From positions 6,457,144 through 6,521,143 of the forward strand of contig NC_133647.1 of assembly GCF_009905375.1 (NCBI RefSeq): 64,000 bases of DNA, given 5' to 3'. The notes under the pieces are model-generated. The model searched no databases and had not been told where the DNA came from. It saw nothing but the letters and a program-made list of their open reading frames with translations. This document shows positions 11,122-22,639 of this stretch, one piece after another (positions within the stretch are counted from its first letter, which is position 1; each line of letters begins with the position of its first letter). A program made the position numbers and the translations under genes. Origin of the DNA: Apium graveolens (taxonomy: Eukaryota; Streptophyta; Magnoliopsida; Apiales; Apiaceae).

Positions 11122-11339
11122 ATAATAATCCCAAGATAACCAACACAAATTTGTTTGAAGATATATAAAAAAGATAAGAGGAAACAAAGCCAATTAGATG
11201 TCTCCAATGGCTGAATTTTACTCTCTTGATGGCAGCTTCTCATCCTCCGATCTGCAGCTACTTGTCTCTTGTCTCCCTCTGTATTAGGTCTGGTCTAATC
11301 TATCTAATATATCTAATAATAATCTTTTTTAATGTAATA
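11122..11339 (+). repeat. Dispersed repeat R, copy 2, right part
   Basis: Continues repeat R after the CACTA element and matches 230-446 and 37795-38005. It ends where a minus-strand SIRE-like LTR begins at 11340. Confidence 0.8.
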
Positions 11340-11864
11340 TGTTACCCAGTTAATGATAAATATTTAAAAGGGTTGGATACAATTATCAAATAATTCGATA
11401 TCAAGAAAGTAAAATAAGAAAAAATAGAATCAAATAACAGTTTATTAATTCTCTTATAAACTATTACAAAACTTACTCAAGAAAATCAATGTTCTTGAGA
11501 GCTGATATGTCATGATAATACTCGAGTAATGCATACCTTAAAAAGATAACCTATTCTGTGTTTATATATTACACAACTACTCTATCAATCTCTATCAACT
11601 ATAATATATGTTACAATATAATTTATCTTATTTCAATACATATCTAATCAACAACTTCGATCCTATAAACCAGGAACCGACAGTTTAACATTCCACAATT
11701 CCTGGGACTGTGTAAATTAGCAAATAATGATGCAGATCCAGGAATCAATATTGACAACAAGTCAGATCCAGACAGCTTGATAAATCCTGATGCAGATCCT
11801 GAACGATTGACAGACCCTGATTTTCCAGGAAATCCTAATTCTGACTTAGACAGTTTTCCTAACA
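11340..11864 (-). mobile_element. SIRE-like copia LTR, minus strand (3' LTR)
   Basis: 525 bp. In minus-strand sense it begins TGTTAGGAAA after a purine tract and ends GGGTAACA. It is related to the LTR at 15719-16253, but the two differ at very roughly a quarter of positions, so they are not a fresh pair from one insertion. I find no target duplication shared by the two outer flanks. Confidence 0.7.
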
Positions 11865-11878
11865 ATCTCCCCCAATTT
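11865..11878 (-). other. Polypurine tract of minus-strand copia
   Basis: The minus strand reads AAATTGGGGGAGAT directly before the LTR start. It is the plus-strand primer site, the same form as at 13635-13645 and 36125-36139. Confidence 0.75.
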
Positions 11879-12039
11879 ATGCTTTGTCTAATAAGTATAA
11901 ATTATGTAATTCTGTCTGATGCCAAAATCAAGAAGACAAAATATGAAATAAAATGTAGAGCATACTCAATTACTGATGTACATAGCAAGTTTATGGTTCC
12001 CGATAAACTCTTGAGTATCTCTGTACAAAAGCTTTGACT

Positions 12040-13010
12040 CTTTCATCAATCTTCTTTCTGAGCAGCTGCTTCAGCCTATCCTTTAAGTTTCTTTCATATT
12101 CAGTTTTTTAGATAACTGATATATGGCAGATCTCAGATGTCCAATTAGAGTCCTTTCAATTATAAGTTCATCAAGTAGTACATAACAGGCTCCCAGACCA
12201 TCAGGATTTAGAGTTAATTGCCTTGAAGTAAGCAGAGTTTCAAAGACAACTGCACCTCTCCTCATATTAACTTCCTTATGGCTGTTGTTCATGTACATAT
12301 AAATATAGTGACCAAAGTATGCAAATCCTCTGTCAAGAATTCTTCTTCTGATGGCATAAAAAATTAAGTTGGACCAATCATTGGATGCATGATTCTAATC
12401 ATTAATAGATAATTAATATACTTTAGCTTCTTGGTTGAGATTACCATCAGCTCATCCTGAGTAATTACTTGAACTTGATCTCCTTGCAGCATCAACAAGA
12501 TTTTCTCTTTGGGTTCTGAGCCATCATGCTGGTCAATGATGCTTTTCACAACTTTAAGCCTGTCTAGATGATCATCTGTAATTTTCTGACCAGGTCTATC
12601 AGCTAGTGTAAAATTCACCATTTTTGAGTTCATAAATTCAGCTTCATGATGCCCAATACTAGCTCTTGTGTGGTCCTGACAGCCTTAGAGATTCACCATG
12701 TCTTAACCGTGAAGGTGTATTATCATTATTATTCGCAAAAAGGTTCAGCTTGATCATCCACCCTTATTCCTCCACGAACAAAGTTCAGTCCTCCAATTCA
12801 CTTCACCTCATCAATCTTCTTCCACTTGTAGTCTATTCTTTTTAGAAAATAAGTTCTTTTCTTTTCCCTATTTACAACTCTTTGGGATCAGAAATTCACC
12901 AACTTTCTCTTCCAGACCTCCGTAACATATTTTCTAAATTCTTGATTTGCTCTGTTAAGTACTATCCCGATCTTTCCTTCTTCTCTCCTTTCTTCCTCAT
13001 CAACTTCAAC
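12040..13010 (-). pseudogene. SIRE-like copia 3' ORF remnant, minus strand
   Basis: Minus-strand segments between 13010 and 12040 encode pieces of a charged protein, including one of 89 residues (12364-12633) and one of 71 (12083-12298), separated by stops and frameshifts. They lie just before the polypurine tract and LTR at 11340, which is the place of the extra 3' ORF in SIRE-type copia elements, sometimes called env-like. No membrane segment or signal peptide is evident. The function is unknown; I assign it by position and by its likeness in composition to 34020-35870 on the other strand. Confidence 0.5.
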
Positions 13011-13520
13011 ATTGTGAAAGTCGGCATAAACAAATAAGATTTGAATGTTTAAATGCTCCAAGACTGCATAAACTATGGCAGGAGTTGGAATTTATCACTA
13101 CTTTTCCTAAGGTAACCAACTCTACTACTACTAGATGGTTAGAATTTACGAAGAATTTGGTATACATGAAGCAGAAACGAATGACATACAAGTCCAACTA
13201 CATTTCAACTGTTAATTGATAAATTCGGGTATACTGTTGATATGCCTATTAGAGGAGCCATTGTGGTTAAGTCTTTAGGAAGAGAAGCTTTTACTTTTAA
13301 TCCCGATGAAAAAAAAGTTGGATTTTTGGAACTAGATGATTTATCACTTGGAAGATGTAATTTACATGATCTCGGAGCTGTTGTTTATCAGAATGATGAA
13401 TCTACATAAAAGCTCAATGATATCAAACAGAGAATGGAAATGTATGCAAATATTCTTGAAGATATTCTACTCAAAAAATTCCTTAATGAAGCTACTGATT
13501 GTACCAGAGTTCAAGACTGA
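13011..13520 (+). pseudogene. SIRE-like copia 3' ORF remnant, plus strand
   Basis: From at least 13206 one plus-strand frame runs to TGA at 13518-13520, broken by TAA at 13407-13409. The end is a charged, helix-prone segment. It precedes a G-rich purine tract and an LTR at 13646, so it is the 3' end of a plus-strand SIRE-like element. The protein family has no function I can name. The frame meets the minus-strand SIRE 3' ORF near 13010, so two elements of the same type face each other. Everything upstream of that point in the plus-strand element is missing. Confidence 0.55.
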
Positions 13521-13645
13521 AGTTAAAGTCTGAACACACAGATTGTAAGATAGACTATTTGTTTGTATTTATGCATTTTAGATAGTTTTGACATCATCAA
13601 TAAGGATCTTGTCTATAAGTACATAATGCACAAGTTGGGGGAGAT

Positions 13646-14166
13646 TGTTAGAAGAAATTGATGATATCAGCATATAATCTATCAGAGTTTATCTATCACT
13701 ATTTGATATCAGTATTTAGCAGAGGTGACATCATTAACAATTGTCATCATCATTTACTGATCAGTATTTGACATTAGCATTTGGTCACTTCAGCTGAAAG
13801 TGAGGAGATATCCAAAAAGAGAAGGATTGAGAGAATACATGACGGTGTAAGACTTTACTTATTGTAGCAATCAATAAATGGATATGTTTTAAGATTTCTT
13901 ATTATAATAGAATAGAATTCCTTATTGATTGTGTAGCTGTGCATAATATAAGCACATATTAGGTTTTCACTATAGGTGTCACGAATTGATATATCTTTCA
14001 TGTAACCTAGCAACTCTCAAGGATTATTGTTCATCCATTGAGAGAGTAGTTTTGTAATTAGGTTTTATCAGTCAATACAAAAAGGTTTCATTCTATTGAG
14101 TATATAATTTGATTTGTTTGCATAAACTGTATTCACCCCCTCTACAGTTGTATTAAGGACCTAACA
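13646..14166 (+). mobile_element. SIRE-like copia LTR, plus strand
   Basis: 521 bp with TGTTAG at the left and CTAACA at the right, preceded by the purine tract AGTTGGGGGAGAT. A partial copy is at 40731-41052 in block B. The left boundary of the A/B duplication falls inside this LTR, at 13845. Its right flank is minus-strand copia gag. Confidence 0.8.
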
Positions 14167-14189
14167 ACAAGGGTTCTATGGCTTGTAAA

Positions 14190-15674
14190 ATACTAATCTA
14201 TAACTAATATTAGACTCATGAATAACAGTAGCTTTCTTTTTACTCTTTCTACAATCAATATCAATATGATTAGTATTACCACATTTAAAATAAGTTTGCT
14301 TAGGAACATCAAGAATATACTTGTAATTACCTGCTTTATTCATATCCTATAATTAAGCTCTTTATCTCAGCAATTAAACTATCATTTTCAATTGACTTAT
14401 TCTTAAAGTTAACATGCAGAGATTTTAAGAGCCTTTTTAATTTAAAAAAGTTGTCAGTATCTATGGGAAAAATAGTCATTTGTACCTTATCAGTGGAAGG
14501 CACATCCTCTCCATGATTTGCCATCAGTGCATAGCATTCATCATCACTGTTAGGTCCTGATGTATCCATTCAGACCTTGTTTGAGCTTGAGGTGAAGAGT
14601 GCTTTTCCAGTTGACTTAGGACACTCAGTAGCAAGATGTACCCTTTCATTGTAGTTGTACAAGTCACCTTGGCCTTGTCAAACTTTCTTCCCTTTAAGGA
14701 ATGACCTTAATTCTTTATAAATTTCCCTTTTCCATTACCATAGTACTTTTTATTAAAACCACCTTTTCTCTGTGGCATTCCGAATCTCATCCTCCTGAAA
14801 CCTTTCACTAACATTGCAGCCATTTCAATAACTTGAGGATCATCCAATTCAATTTCAGAATCCTCATCTGATCTGTGTCAGGATCTGATGATTCATCAGT
14901 ATCTGACATCTCAACCATATTCCTTCTTCTTGAATTCTTAGTGGCCCTTTCCTTGTTCCTGTGAGTTTCAGAATTAGGTGCTACAACCTTCATTTTCTGT
15001 CCTTTCTTATTCTTCCTTTGTTAGATCTCCAAATAATGGGTTTTCAGCATCCGATAGACTTCATCCAGTGACAGTTGATCAAGATTATACTGATGTGTGA
15101 TAATGGATGCCTCTGTATACCATTCTTCAAGAAGAGACCTTAGAAACTTGGTATTGGAATCCTCTCTATCATATTCCTTTCCAACTAAGGACAGATCATT
15201 CAACAATGTCAGAAATCTGTCATAAGTGTCAGTAATGGTTTTTTCAGGCTTAACATCAAACTTTTCATACTCTTTAATAAGAACATCCCTTCTATTATTC
15301 TTGATTGCCAATGTTCCTAGATACTGAGTTTCCAAATCATCACATATAGCTTTGGCAGTCTTGCACGGAATCATTTTGTTTGACAAAACATCGTCCAAAC
15401 TGTTGTGAAGAATATTTCTGAATTTAGCATCATTAAGCATTACTTCATTCTCAAGATCTGACCATTCAGATTTCTCTTTCCTGATATAAAGTTCAGGAAC
15501 TGTTGTTGTCATTGGCAAAACCTTTTCAGGATAAGAAGGTCCATGATTGATTATATCAATATAAGCATCATCAATGGCTTCAAGAAATATTAGCATCTAT
15601 ACTCTCCAAGTCGAGTAGTCATCCTTTTTCAGGATTGGAATCTTCATGCTTTCATGCTTACTTCTTGACATCAT
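14190..15674 (-). pseudogene. SIRE-like copia gag, copy A
   Basis: Minus-strand Gag of a SIRE/Maximus-type copia. It starts at the ATG at 15674-15672. A long segment with the UBN2-type gag domain lies at 15596-15024, followed by a basic region (14993-14808), an acidic segment and a C-terminal CCHC zinc knuckle near 14303-14262 that would bind RNA. It is broken by TAG at 15597-15599, by TAA at 15021-15023 (also present in copy B, so older than the duplication), and by later frameshifts. In the knuckle the first cysteine is a tyrosine here, while copy B keeps all four ligands. No protease, integrase or RT follows: a plus-strand LTR cuts in at 14166. Confidence 0.85.
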
Positions 15675-15705
15675 GATCTTTTCTAATTAACAATCAATAA
15701 GACTA

Positions 15706-15716
15706 CTCTGATACCA
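15706..15716 (-). other. Primer-binding site of minus-strand SIRE-like copia
   Basis: Minus strand TGGTATCAGAG, complementary to the 3' end of initiator-Met tRNA, two bases inside the LTR at 15719. It fixes the orientation of the element. Confidence 0.8.
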
Positions 15717-15718
15717 CT

Positions 15719-16253
15719 TGTTACCCAGTAAATGATAATTGTTTAAGGGGGTTGGATATAATTATCAAACAATTAGATATCAAGAAAGTAAAGTAAGAAT
15801 AAATGAATCAAATAACAGTTTATTAATTCTATTATAAACTGTTACAAAACACTTTCAAGAAAATTAATGTTCTTGAAAGCTGTTAGGTAATGATAATACT
15901 CAAGAAATGTACACCCTAAAAGATAACATATTCTGTGTTTATATATTACACAACTAATCTATCAAACTCTATCAATTACAAGATATGTTACAATATGATT
16001 TATCTTGTTTCTTTACATATCTAATCAACAATTTCAATCATATAAATCAGAAACCAATAGTAAACCTTTCCACAAATGCTAGGACTTTGTAAATCATCAA
16101 ATCCTGATTTACACTATGATCCTTATAACAAGTCACATCCTGATGTCTTGACAAATCCTGATGCAGATATTGATGACATGCAAATCTTGACTTGTTGACA
16201 GATGCCGATTTTCTATCAAATCTTGATTCCTGACTGAGAAATTTTTTCCAAAT
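15719..16253 (-). mobile_element. SIRE-like copia 5' LTR, minus strand, copy A
   Basis: About 535 bp next to the primer-binding site. Plus-strand TGTTACCCAG marks the inner end. The outer end near 16253 is approximate, since the terminal bases have decayed. Its copy in block B is 42594-43127. Confidence 0.75.
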
Positions 16254-17949
16254 AAAAACCAACTAATTTTTTAGCATTCGTTTTTACCTCATGTCAGAAT
16301 GATTTAAGACATCAGTTTCTTTTAATAATCTGATATGTATTAGGAAGTTTTAACTAAACATGCATATTGTTACTTTAAAATTAGCTATTTGTGATTGTTA
16401 CGATCTATTTAAACACTAATATAAATTTTAACTTAGGATACACCACTTGGATGGCACTTTAGCTCTTGTGCTATACAAGTGAGTTACTTGTGTGGCATTT
16501 CTTAAAAAAAAGTTACGCAAGTTATAATTAAAGAGGCTAAAAATTAATATTTAATAAATAAAAACTACCGTAGAAGTCTCAGGGTGAGCTCTATACAAGC
16601 ATCAACTTCAATAGCATTTTAATAAGTTCAAGTTAGTGTATTATAAATGTTAACGGAGGAATTTGGGTAACAAAAATTTGAAGTTCGCGACATGAATGAA
16701 GATCTGTAGTGGTGGTCAGTGATTAGAAAAATTACGAGAGTGCGTCAATTGGTACTTAAGAAACATTTGAGATTGTGAGGGTTAATGTTTTCCTTCTCAG
16801 AGCTCCCAAAGACGTAGCCTCACAATGTGCCTACGTACCTCATTTTATAGGGGATCAAGCCGTGGCCCTATAGGAGTTGTCGAACCAACTTTCTATTATA
16901 AATTGAACATTAAATTGCTTTAGGAATGACCAGCGATGGGGCCTCATCACAAAGGCCCAAGGCTCGGTTATGAATTCATAACGTCACAGATAAAAAAACT
17001 CCCCGATCAGTGGATATGCTATTTGCTACCGCTATCTTCGTCGATCGTAACCGCAAGTATAACCATGACTTACCATAAATGCTCAAGCGCATTCTTGCCC
17101 TGATAAGGATAACCCACCAGACTTCAAGACAAGTAATCCCAAGCGTATAAGTGCAATGTGCGAGATAAACCTAAAGTCTCCCAACGAGGACAACTTGTCA
17201 ATTGTAGAGATAGGGCTCTCAAAGAAAACACTAAATATTTAACAATCGTTCCCCTATTAGGACAACCCGCAAGACTACAGAAAGACACCTTCAATATGTT
17301 TTTTGAGATGATGGGCTCCCGGCCCAGAGGCCTTTTTTCCTTCTTGGAGTGTGCCATAAGAGGATTGGAGTCCTCCGTAGGCTCCTTGAGATGCATAGGG
17401 CGCGCCCTAGGAGTAGGAGAGTTCCTTCAAGGGATCCTCCTCTTCACTTGTATACTTCTAATATTTCATTCAGTTCCTATTTGGGGTTTAAGATTTACGG
17501 TTCAGGGCCTCTAGGCCCTAAATATGAGAGCCCAAACCCTAATTTAATCTATGCCCTAAACCCTGGGAACCAAACTCTAATTTAATATTGGAACCTAATT
17601 TAACAGCTTTTAATACTTTAGGGTTCACCATTTCCTAATTTGAGTTAAAAAATTGAAATATAATAAAATTATTACTAATTTTTTGTTAAAAAATAGCAAA
17701 CACATGGGACAGAAATGCGTATTTGGAATAACCCACCTGCCAAATGAGTATTAACTAATGTTCTTTTATTAATTAAAGTTAAATATTGTATATTACCAAT
17801 GTAAAAATATGTAAGAGCATAATATTACGCATTTACCAAAGTTATTATTTATTACTACTTTAGTGTATGTGTATTAGTCTTTATTCTTTTTATTGAAAAA
17901 TTAAGTAAATGTAATATTCTTTGAAAAAAATTAAGTAAATATAACATTT
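16254..17949 (-). repeat. Degenerate gypsy-like LTR region, copy A, no gene
   Basis: Contains a segment (about 16790-16890) with TGCCTACGTACC and a following line about a GGATCAAG motif, which recalls the LTR region of Tat-type gypsy elements on the minus strand. It also has repeated AACCCTAAT-like phrases (17480-17640). Open frames here, such as 17158-17514, show no known motif and are not preserved as coding units. Block B keeps the same sequence at 43128-44819. Confidence 0.4.
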
Positions 17950-18780
17950 ATTCCTGTCCGCCACTCCATTTTGTTGAGGAGTTGAACGAGGCGTTAGTTG
18001 ATGAAAAATTCCATGCTTCTTCAAGAAGCTTCCAAATTCTTTGAACATATATTCACCACCACGATCGCATCATAGTCTCTTCAATGAACAACCACTTTCT
18101 TTCTCCACAAATGTTTAAAATGTTTTACATGCTTCAAATACTTGAGATTTTTTTTAAGAAAATAGATCCACATCTTACGATTATAATCATCAATAAAAGT
18201 GAGAAAATAATGACTACATCCAATAGATTTTGTGCGCATAGGTCCACACAAATCGCACTGTCCCGACTCCTATATTTTTAGCTCGACACGCTTTCTCTTT
18301 TAGAAATGGATCCTGATGATGCTTGACAAAAACACAATCTTCACATACTTGATATTGCACTTACAAAACTTGGATATAGTGCAAAAAGTCAAGTGATCAT
18401 ATCGAAGATGCAAAAGCCAAGACTCATCGTTCACAATATTAGCAAAGCATGGTAGAAACTCATTTTGAATTTTCAGTGGAAACATTTTAGTTGAGGTCAT
18501 CTTGACTCTTACAATAGAAGACCATTTTTGTCTTTTATCTCACAAATATCTTCTTTAAAATTCACATGATGTTCCTCGAAACCCTTCTTCAGCTTGTTGG
18601 ACCTCCAACTTTTGATCGTAAAGCTCATCTGCAAAAATCAATATTGGAAAACATTATCAAGAAAAAAGCCATAAACTTGACATTAGGTCTGATGAAAACT
18701 TTTCACTCTAAAATGAACTAGCCTAAAGCTTAAGGAAAAAACTTGCAGCACATAAACTTGCAACACCTCATGTTCTAAGT
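17950..18780 (-). pseudogene. Copia pol fragment (gag-pre-integrase, integrase), copy A
   Basis: Minus-strand remnants of a Ty1/copia polyprotein. Upstream (18500-18300) is a piece like the gag-pre-integrase zinc-binding region with the WLLHLRYDHL motif. Downstream (18080-17955) is the integrase core with HDRGGEY-like and TPQQNGV motifs. Stops and frameshifts separate the pieces. RT and RNase H are absent. Relative to block B a 432-bp segment that includes protease-proximal sequence is missing at 18566. It is a different copia from the SIRE-like gag nearby. Confidence 0.75.
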
Positions 18781-19155
18781 GCCAAAGTCGAGCAAAATCA
18801 TGTCATGTTTTAATGAAAACGGGGAAAGAGATATTATTATTAGAATAGTATAAGTCTCTTTTCTTGGGAAAAATCACAATAAAATTTTGAAAAATAGACA
18901 TTTCATGGTATTAAAATAGAAATTAAATCCCCTTTTTTAATACAATCTAAAAGGAACAAAAAATACATATATATTGCACTTAACACTTAACCATATGTTT
19001 GAATTGACATTTGTTTTTTAATCATCTATCTTATTTAAATTTATTATTATTTTTCATAAAATGTAATAGGTGACACCTGATCTACTAAATGCTAGAAGAA
19101 GGTCTAATAATAATAAAAGACTAAAGCATTTTATTCCAGATTCAATTTATCAGAA
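18781..19155. other. Unassigned A+T-rich sequence
   Basis: Conserved in block B (46080-46463). No coding motif recognised. It ends at the target site of the caatt copia. Confidence 0.4.
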
Positions 19156-19160
19156 CAATT

Positions 19161-20714
19161 TGTTAGTGTTTGTGCCCTAGAGACAACACTATGATGTTTT
19201 AGTTTATGACATTTGGATTATGAATGTGTATGTTCTATTGATTATTCCCTTTATAATTTATTAATTCTTAAATTACTGCGATATAAATGTTAGATTAATA
19301 AATGTCTTTGAAATATGATATGCAATTCTATATTTCTAAGTATGTGACTTAGAAATGAGATTATGGGAATAATATCAATATTCCTAAAGGTCCGTAGTCG
19401 AGTATTATAATTAAGGGATAATAATAATGCATTAAGACTATTGTGTTTGTTAACTGATGATCACATCTCATTGATCATATGTATAGTGATACTAAAGTCA
19501 AAGACACAGGCATATGTATATGTACATGGTGCTGGATAGGCCCGATGTTAGATTCTACATGTCTGTTGTGTCATAAGTAATTCTCACAGTGATAATGATG
19601 TAATGGTCCTTAGACCTGAAGTCATTATATTTCTATTCGAGAATTAATATACATTGATTCCATTAAAAGTTATCCTTGACCGGGTAATAATAAAAGTGGA
19701 CATTGGGTATATTATGAATCATATGAAAAATAAGAATGATCTAGATAGGATTTAATCCTCCTATTTTAGGAGTGATATTATTGGCCTCTTGTGTGAGCTA
19801 GACTATGAAATACGTGGTCACGCTCAAATGTTAATTTGATATGATAGTCTACTAACTAATCAAGGAAACTTGGATTAAACTATGATGAGGATGACACAAT
19901 ACATGCCTCTAGTTTAATCTATAATATTTGGTTAAAGGAACTATATTACATTATACATTATTCACGAAAGGTTTAATCGATCACCGATTCAATTTTTATT
20001 ACTTGGGTAGCAATGATGTATTACTAGATGTCGCTCATTATTTACGATTTTAAAATAGATTTAAAATTCGTTGACAACGTAATAATAACCTATAGGGTCA
20101 CACACAAAGAATGCTTGAAGCATTATTTAATTTAAATTGGATTTAAATTATATTAAAGTAATTCGAATAATTTATAATATTAATTAAGTATGACTTAATT
20201 AATTAGATAAATAATGATATTCAAATTTACTAATAATAATTATGAAATTCAGTTGTTAAATAATTAAGTGTGACTTAATTATTATACAAATAGGAATTTT
20301 GAATTAATAATAACTCTTAATTAGATAAGAGTTATAATCCATTTTTTACTCTCTATATAATATCTCTTGTGGCTGATTTATAAGATTAGACTTTTACTTA
20401 AACCCTAGCCACCAAGAAAGAAGATGGAGAGATCAAGAAGAAACGAGTTTGTGCTAGTACACATCCAATTCTTGAGTTCAAGCATTCTTGTGGATACCGA
20501 TAGAGCGTAGATCGCGAGAGCGGGATGCGTGGTGATTGAACAATCTTTGGATCTCCATTATTCAAACAATTTATAAAGCTTCTTAAGGTAAACAATCTGA
20601 TCTGCGAATTAAATATATGTTTTTCGCATGGATCCTGCGATGGGTTTTGAAAATTCTGGTTTTTCACATTTTTAATTACTGTTTCCGTTGCGTTTATATG
20701 ATCGAAACCCTTCA
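19161..20714 (+). repeat. 5' LTR of the caatt copia
   Basis: 1,554 bp, starting TGTTAGTGTT and ending ACCCTTCA. It matches the solo LTR at 46469-48020 along its whole length and 24796-25448 over its last part. Confidence 0.9.
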
Positions 20715-20715
20715 A

Positions 20716-20727
20716 TGGCATCAGAGC
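20716..20727 (+). other. Primer-binding site of the caatt copia
   Basis: TGGCATCAGAGC one base after the LTR. It differs at one position from the usual initiator-Met site TGGTATCAGAGC. Confidence 0.8.
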
Positions 20728-22639
20728 TACTTGCGAAAAGTGTTTAATTCATTTATTTGTTTACCGATTTTATAATGATAACATATATACAATATTTCAT
20801 GACTGTTATGTATGCGATTTTGTATATTTTACATGTTATGTTTATATATGCGTATGTAAGTATATGTTTTGAATATATGATATTCATGAGAGTTGTATAA
20901 TCATATGATAATTATATAATCTGTATATACACTGATATAGACATGTTTTGTGTTTGTTCTTATTATGTGAATCGTATTTGATACGATTTTGAATCGGATG
21001 CAGCCGATTTGCTGAAATCTGGGTCTAGTGTCCGATTTTAACTGATCAGTAAGACGTTTGACGTCGTTTAGACCCTGTAATCTGCGATTTAATGTTATCA
21101 GATTTAATTTCAAATTTTCTGATTTTTGCCATATGGTTTTTATGATTAGATCATGATGGGTATGATATGTTAAGATCACATTATGTGTTTTAACATGTTC
21201 TTATGTGTTAATTGAGCATGATGGATGATTATGGCTTATGAACTTAGGTTAATGGTTTTGATTTTTAAAATATGGCTTCCATGTCGTTCGATCTTGTAAT
21301 TATTAAATCTCGAATATAACTCGAGTTCTTACTGTAAGTACATTAAATTAGTTTTTATTTTTCATTCGTGTAATGTACATGAAGATATGAATATTTGAAG
21401 ATCATGGAAAGGTAATCTCACATGGAGGCTATCCAAGGAAGCAATACAAGAAAGAAGGCATGTAATAGTTAGCTTGTATTTATTTTTCACCTTGGATTGA
21501 CCTAGTTCTTTGTCATTAGCTTGATGAAGATCACATAGGATGAAGCCATAACCAACCACGTTTATTTATTGTACTTTATATATATATGTGCATATGATGA
21601 ATGTATGTGTAAAGTAGTTTATAAAAATGCATGCTTAATTAGATTAAGGATGTATGTATTAGATACGACACCCATGCCATGCTTGCTAAACAAGATAAAA
21701 TCTGTAATGACTCAAGATTTTAAAATAAACAAACGATTATGAGATTCTCGTGTTTATGAACCATGGAATAAGATACAAATTTTCTTTATTTATGATATGG
21801 GGCGATTTTGTCAAAATCGAGTTCATTGAACTTGTAAGGTTGTGGGTTTTAAGCGAGACCGTTGTGACTCCCTCACTACCTGGAAATCAAACAATTGAAG
21901 AATATTGATTTGAAGTATTTTATTCAAGGAAAAATTAGGAATCTCTTTATGATGGGATCAAGATCGTTTTAAAATTAAAAAAACCATAAAGTTAATATTA
22001 AGTTGATCAGATGCCTTCCAATGAGTCCAATGCGTTAACCCCTAGATCGATAAGGAGTGGCTTCGCCAAAGCGAAGTACTCCCATCTATCGTGGGAGATG
22101 TGTTGAAGTATATTGATACTTTTTGACTATTGGGTTTGACTTAACTAAGTTACCATAATAGGATTGTGAACTCAGAGGCATACAGTTTGGCGAGATTTAT
22201 TAGATAAATATGAACAAATGTTGTTCCACCAAGCTATCCCAGTGTTATATAGTTGATATAATTGACAAATGTTGTCTATCTAAATAATCATGTTTTAGGA
22301 GAAAAGCCAAAGTTGACCTAATTTGGCTCACTAGAAAGGATATAGAAGATATTCTTTCCGAATTAGTAGTGAGGGCTATTAATTTGATTAAAATAGTAGG
22401 AGATGTATATTGTGAATATATATGAATAATCCCTTGAACATAATTTAATGATCATCCGTAGACTAATTCATTTTATGAACTTTAATATTGTAGACACAAA
22501 TGAGAAATAACACAAATAACTTCTCTATGTAATAGTCCTTTAGAAGGACAAGCTGACATGAAATAATTTCCTCAATTGACATGAGAACTTGAGGATTGTC
22601 CTCAGCTTCAAGGATGTCACTTAAACCCCTCCCTTATTT
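20728..22639 (+). other. Decayed 5' internal region of the caatt copia
   Basis: A candidate gag start lies at 21272 (ATG followed by a short open stretch that soon stops). The rest up to about 22640 has no readable frame. It probably holds leader, gag start and later insertions. Confidence 0.4.

Noticed and set aside
11340..16253. One simple minus-strand SIRE element with paired LTRs
   Set aside because: The two LTRs are too different, no common target duplication is seen, and a plus-strand element end lies between them.
17158..17514. 118-codon frame, with a related frame at 44171-44389
   Set aside because: No known motif, ends differ between blocks A and B, and it lies in degenerate LTR-like sequence.
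20728..22639. tRNA or other RNA gene in the copia interior
   Set aside because: No cloverleaf or A/B box pair found by eye; the only tRNA-like matches are primer-binding sites.
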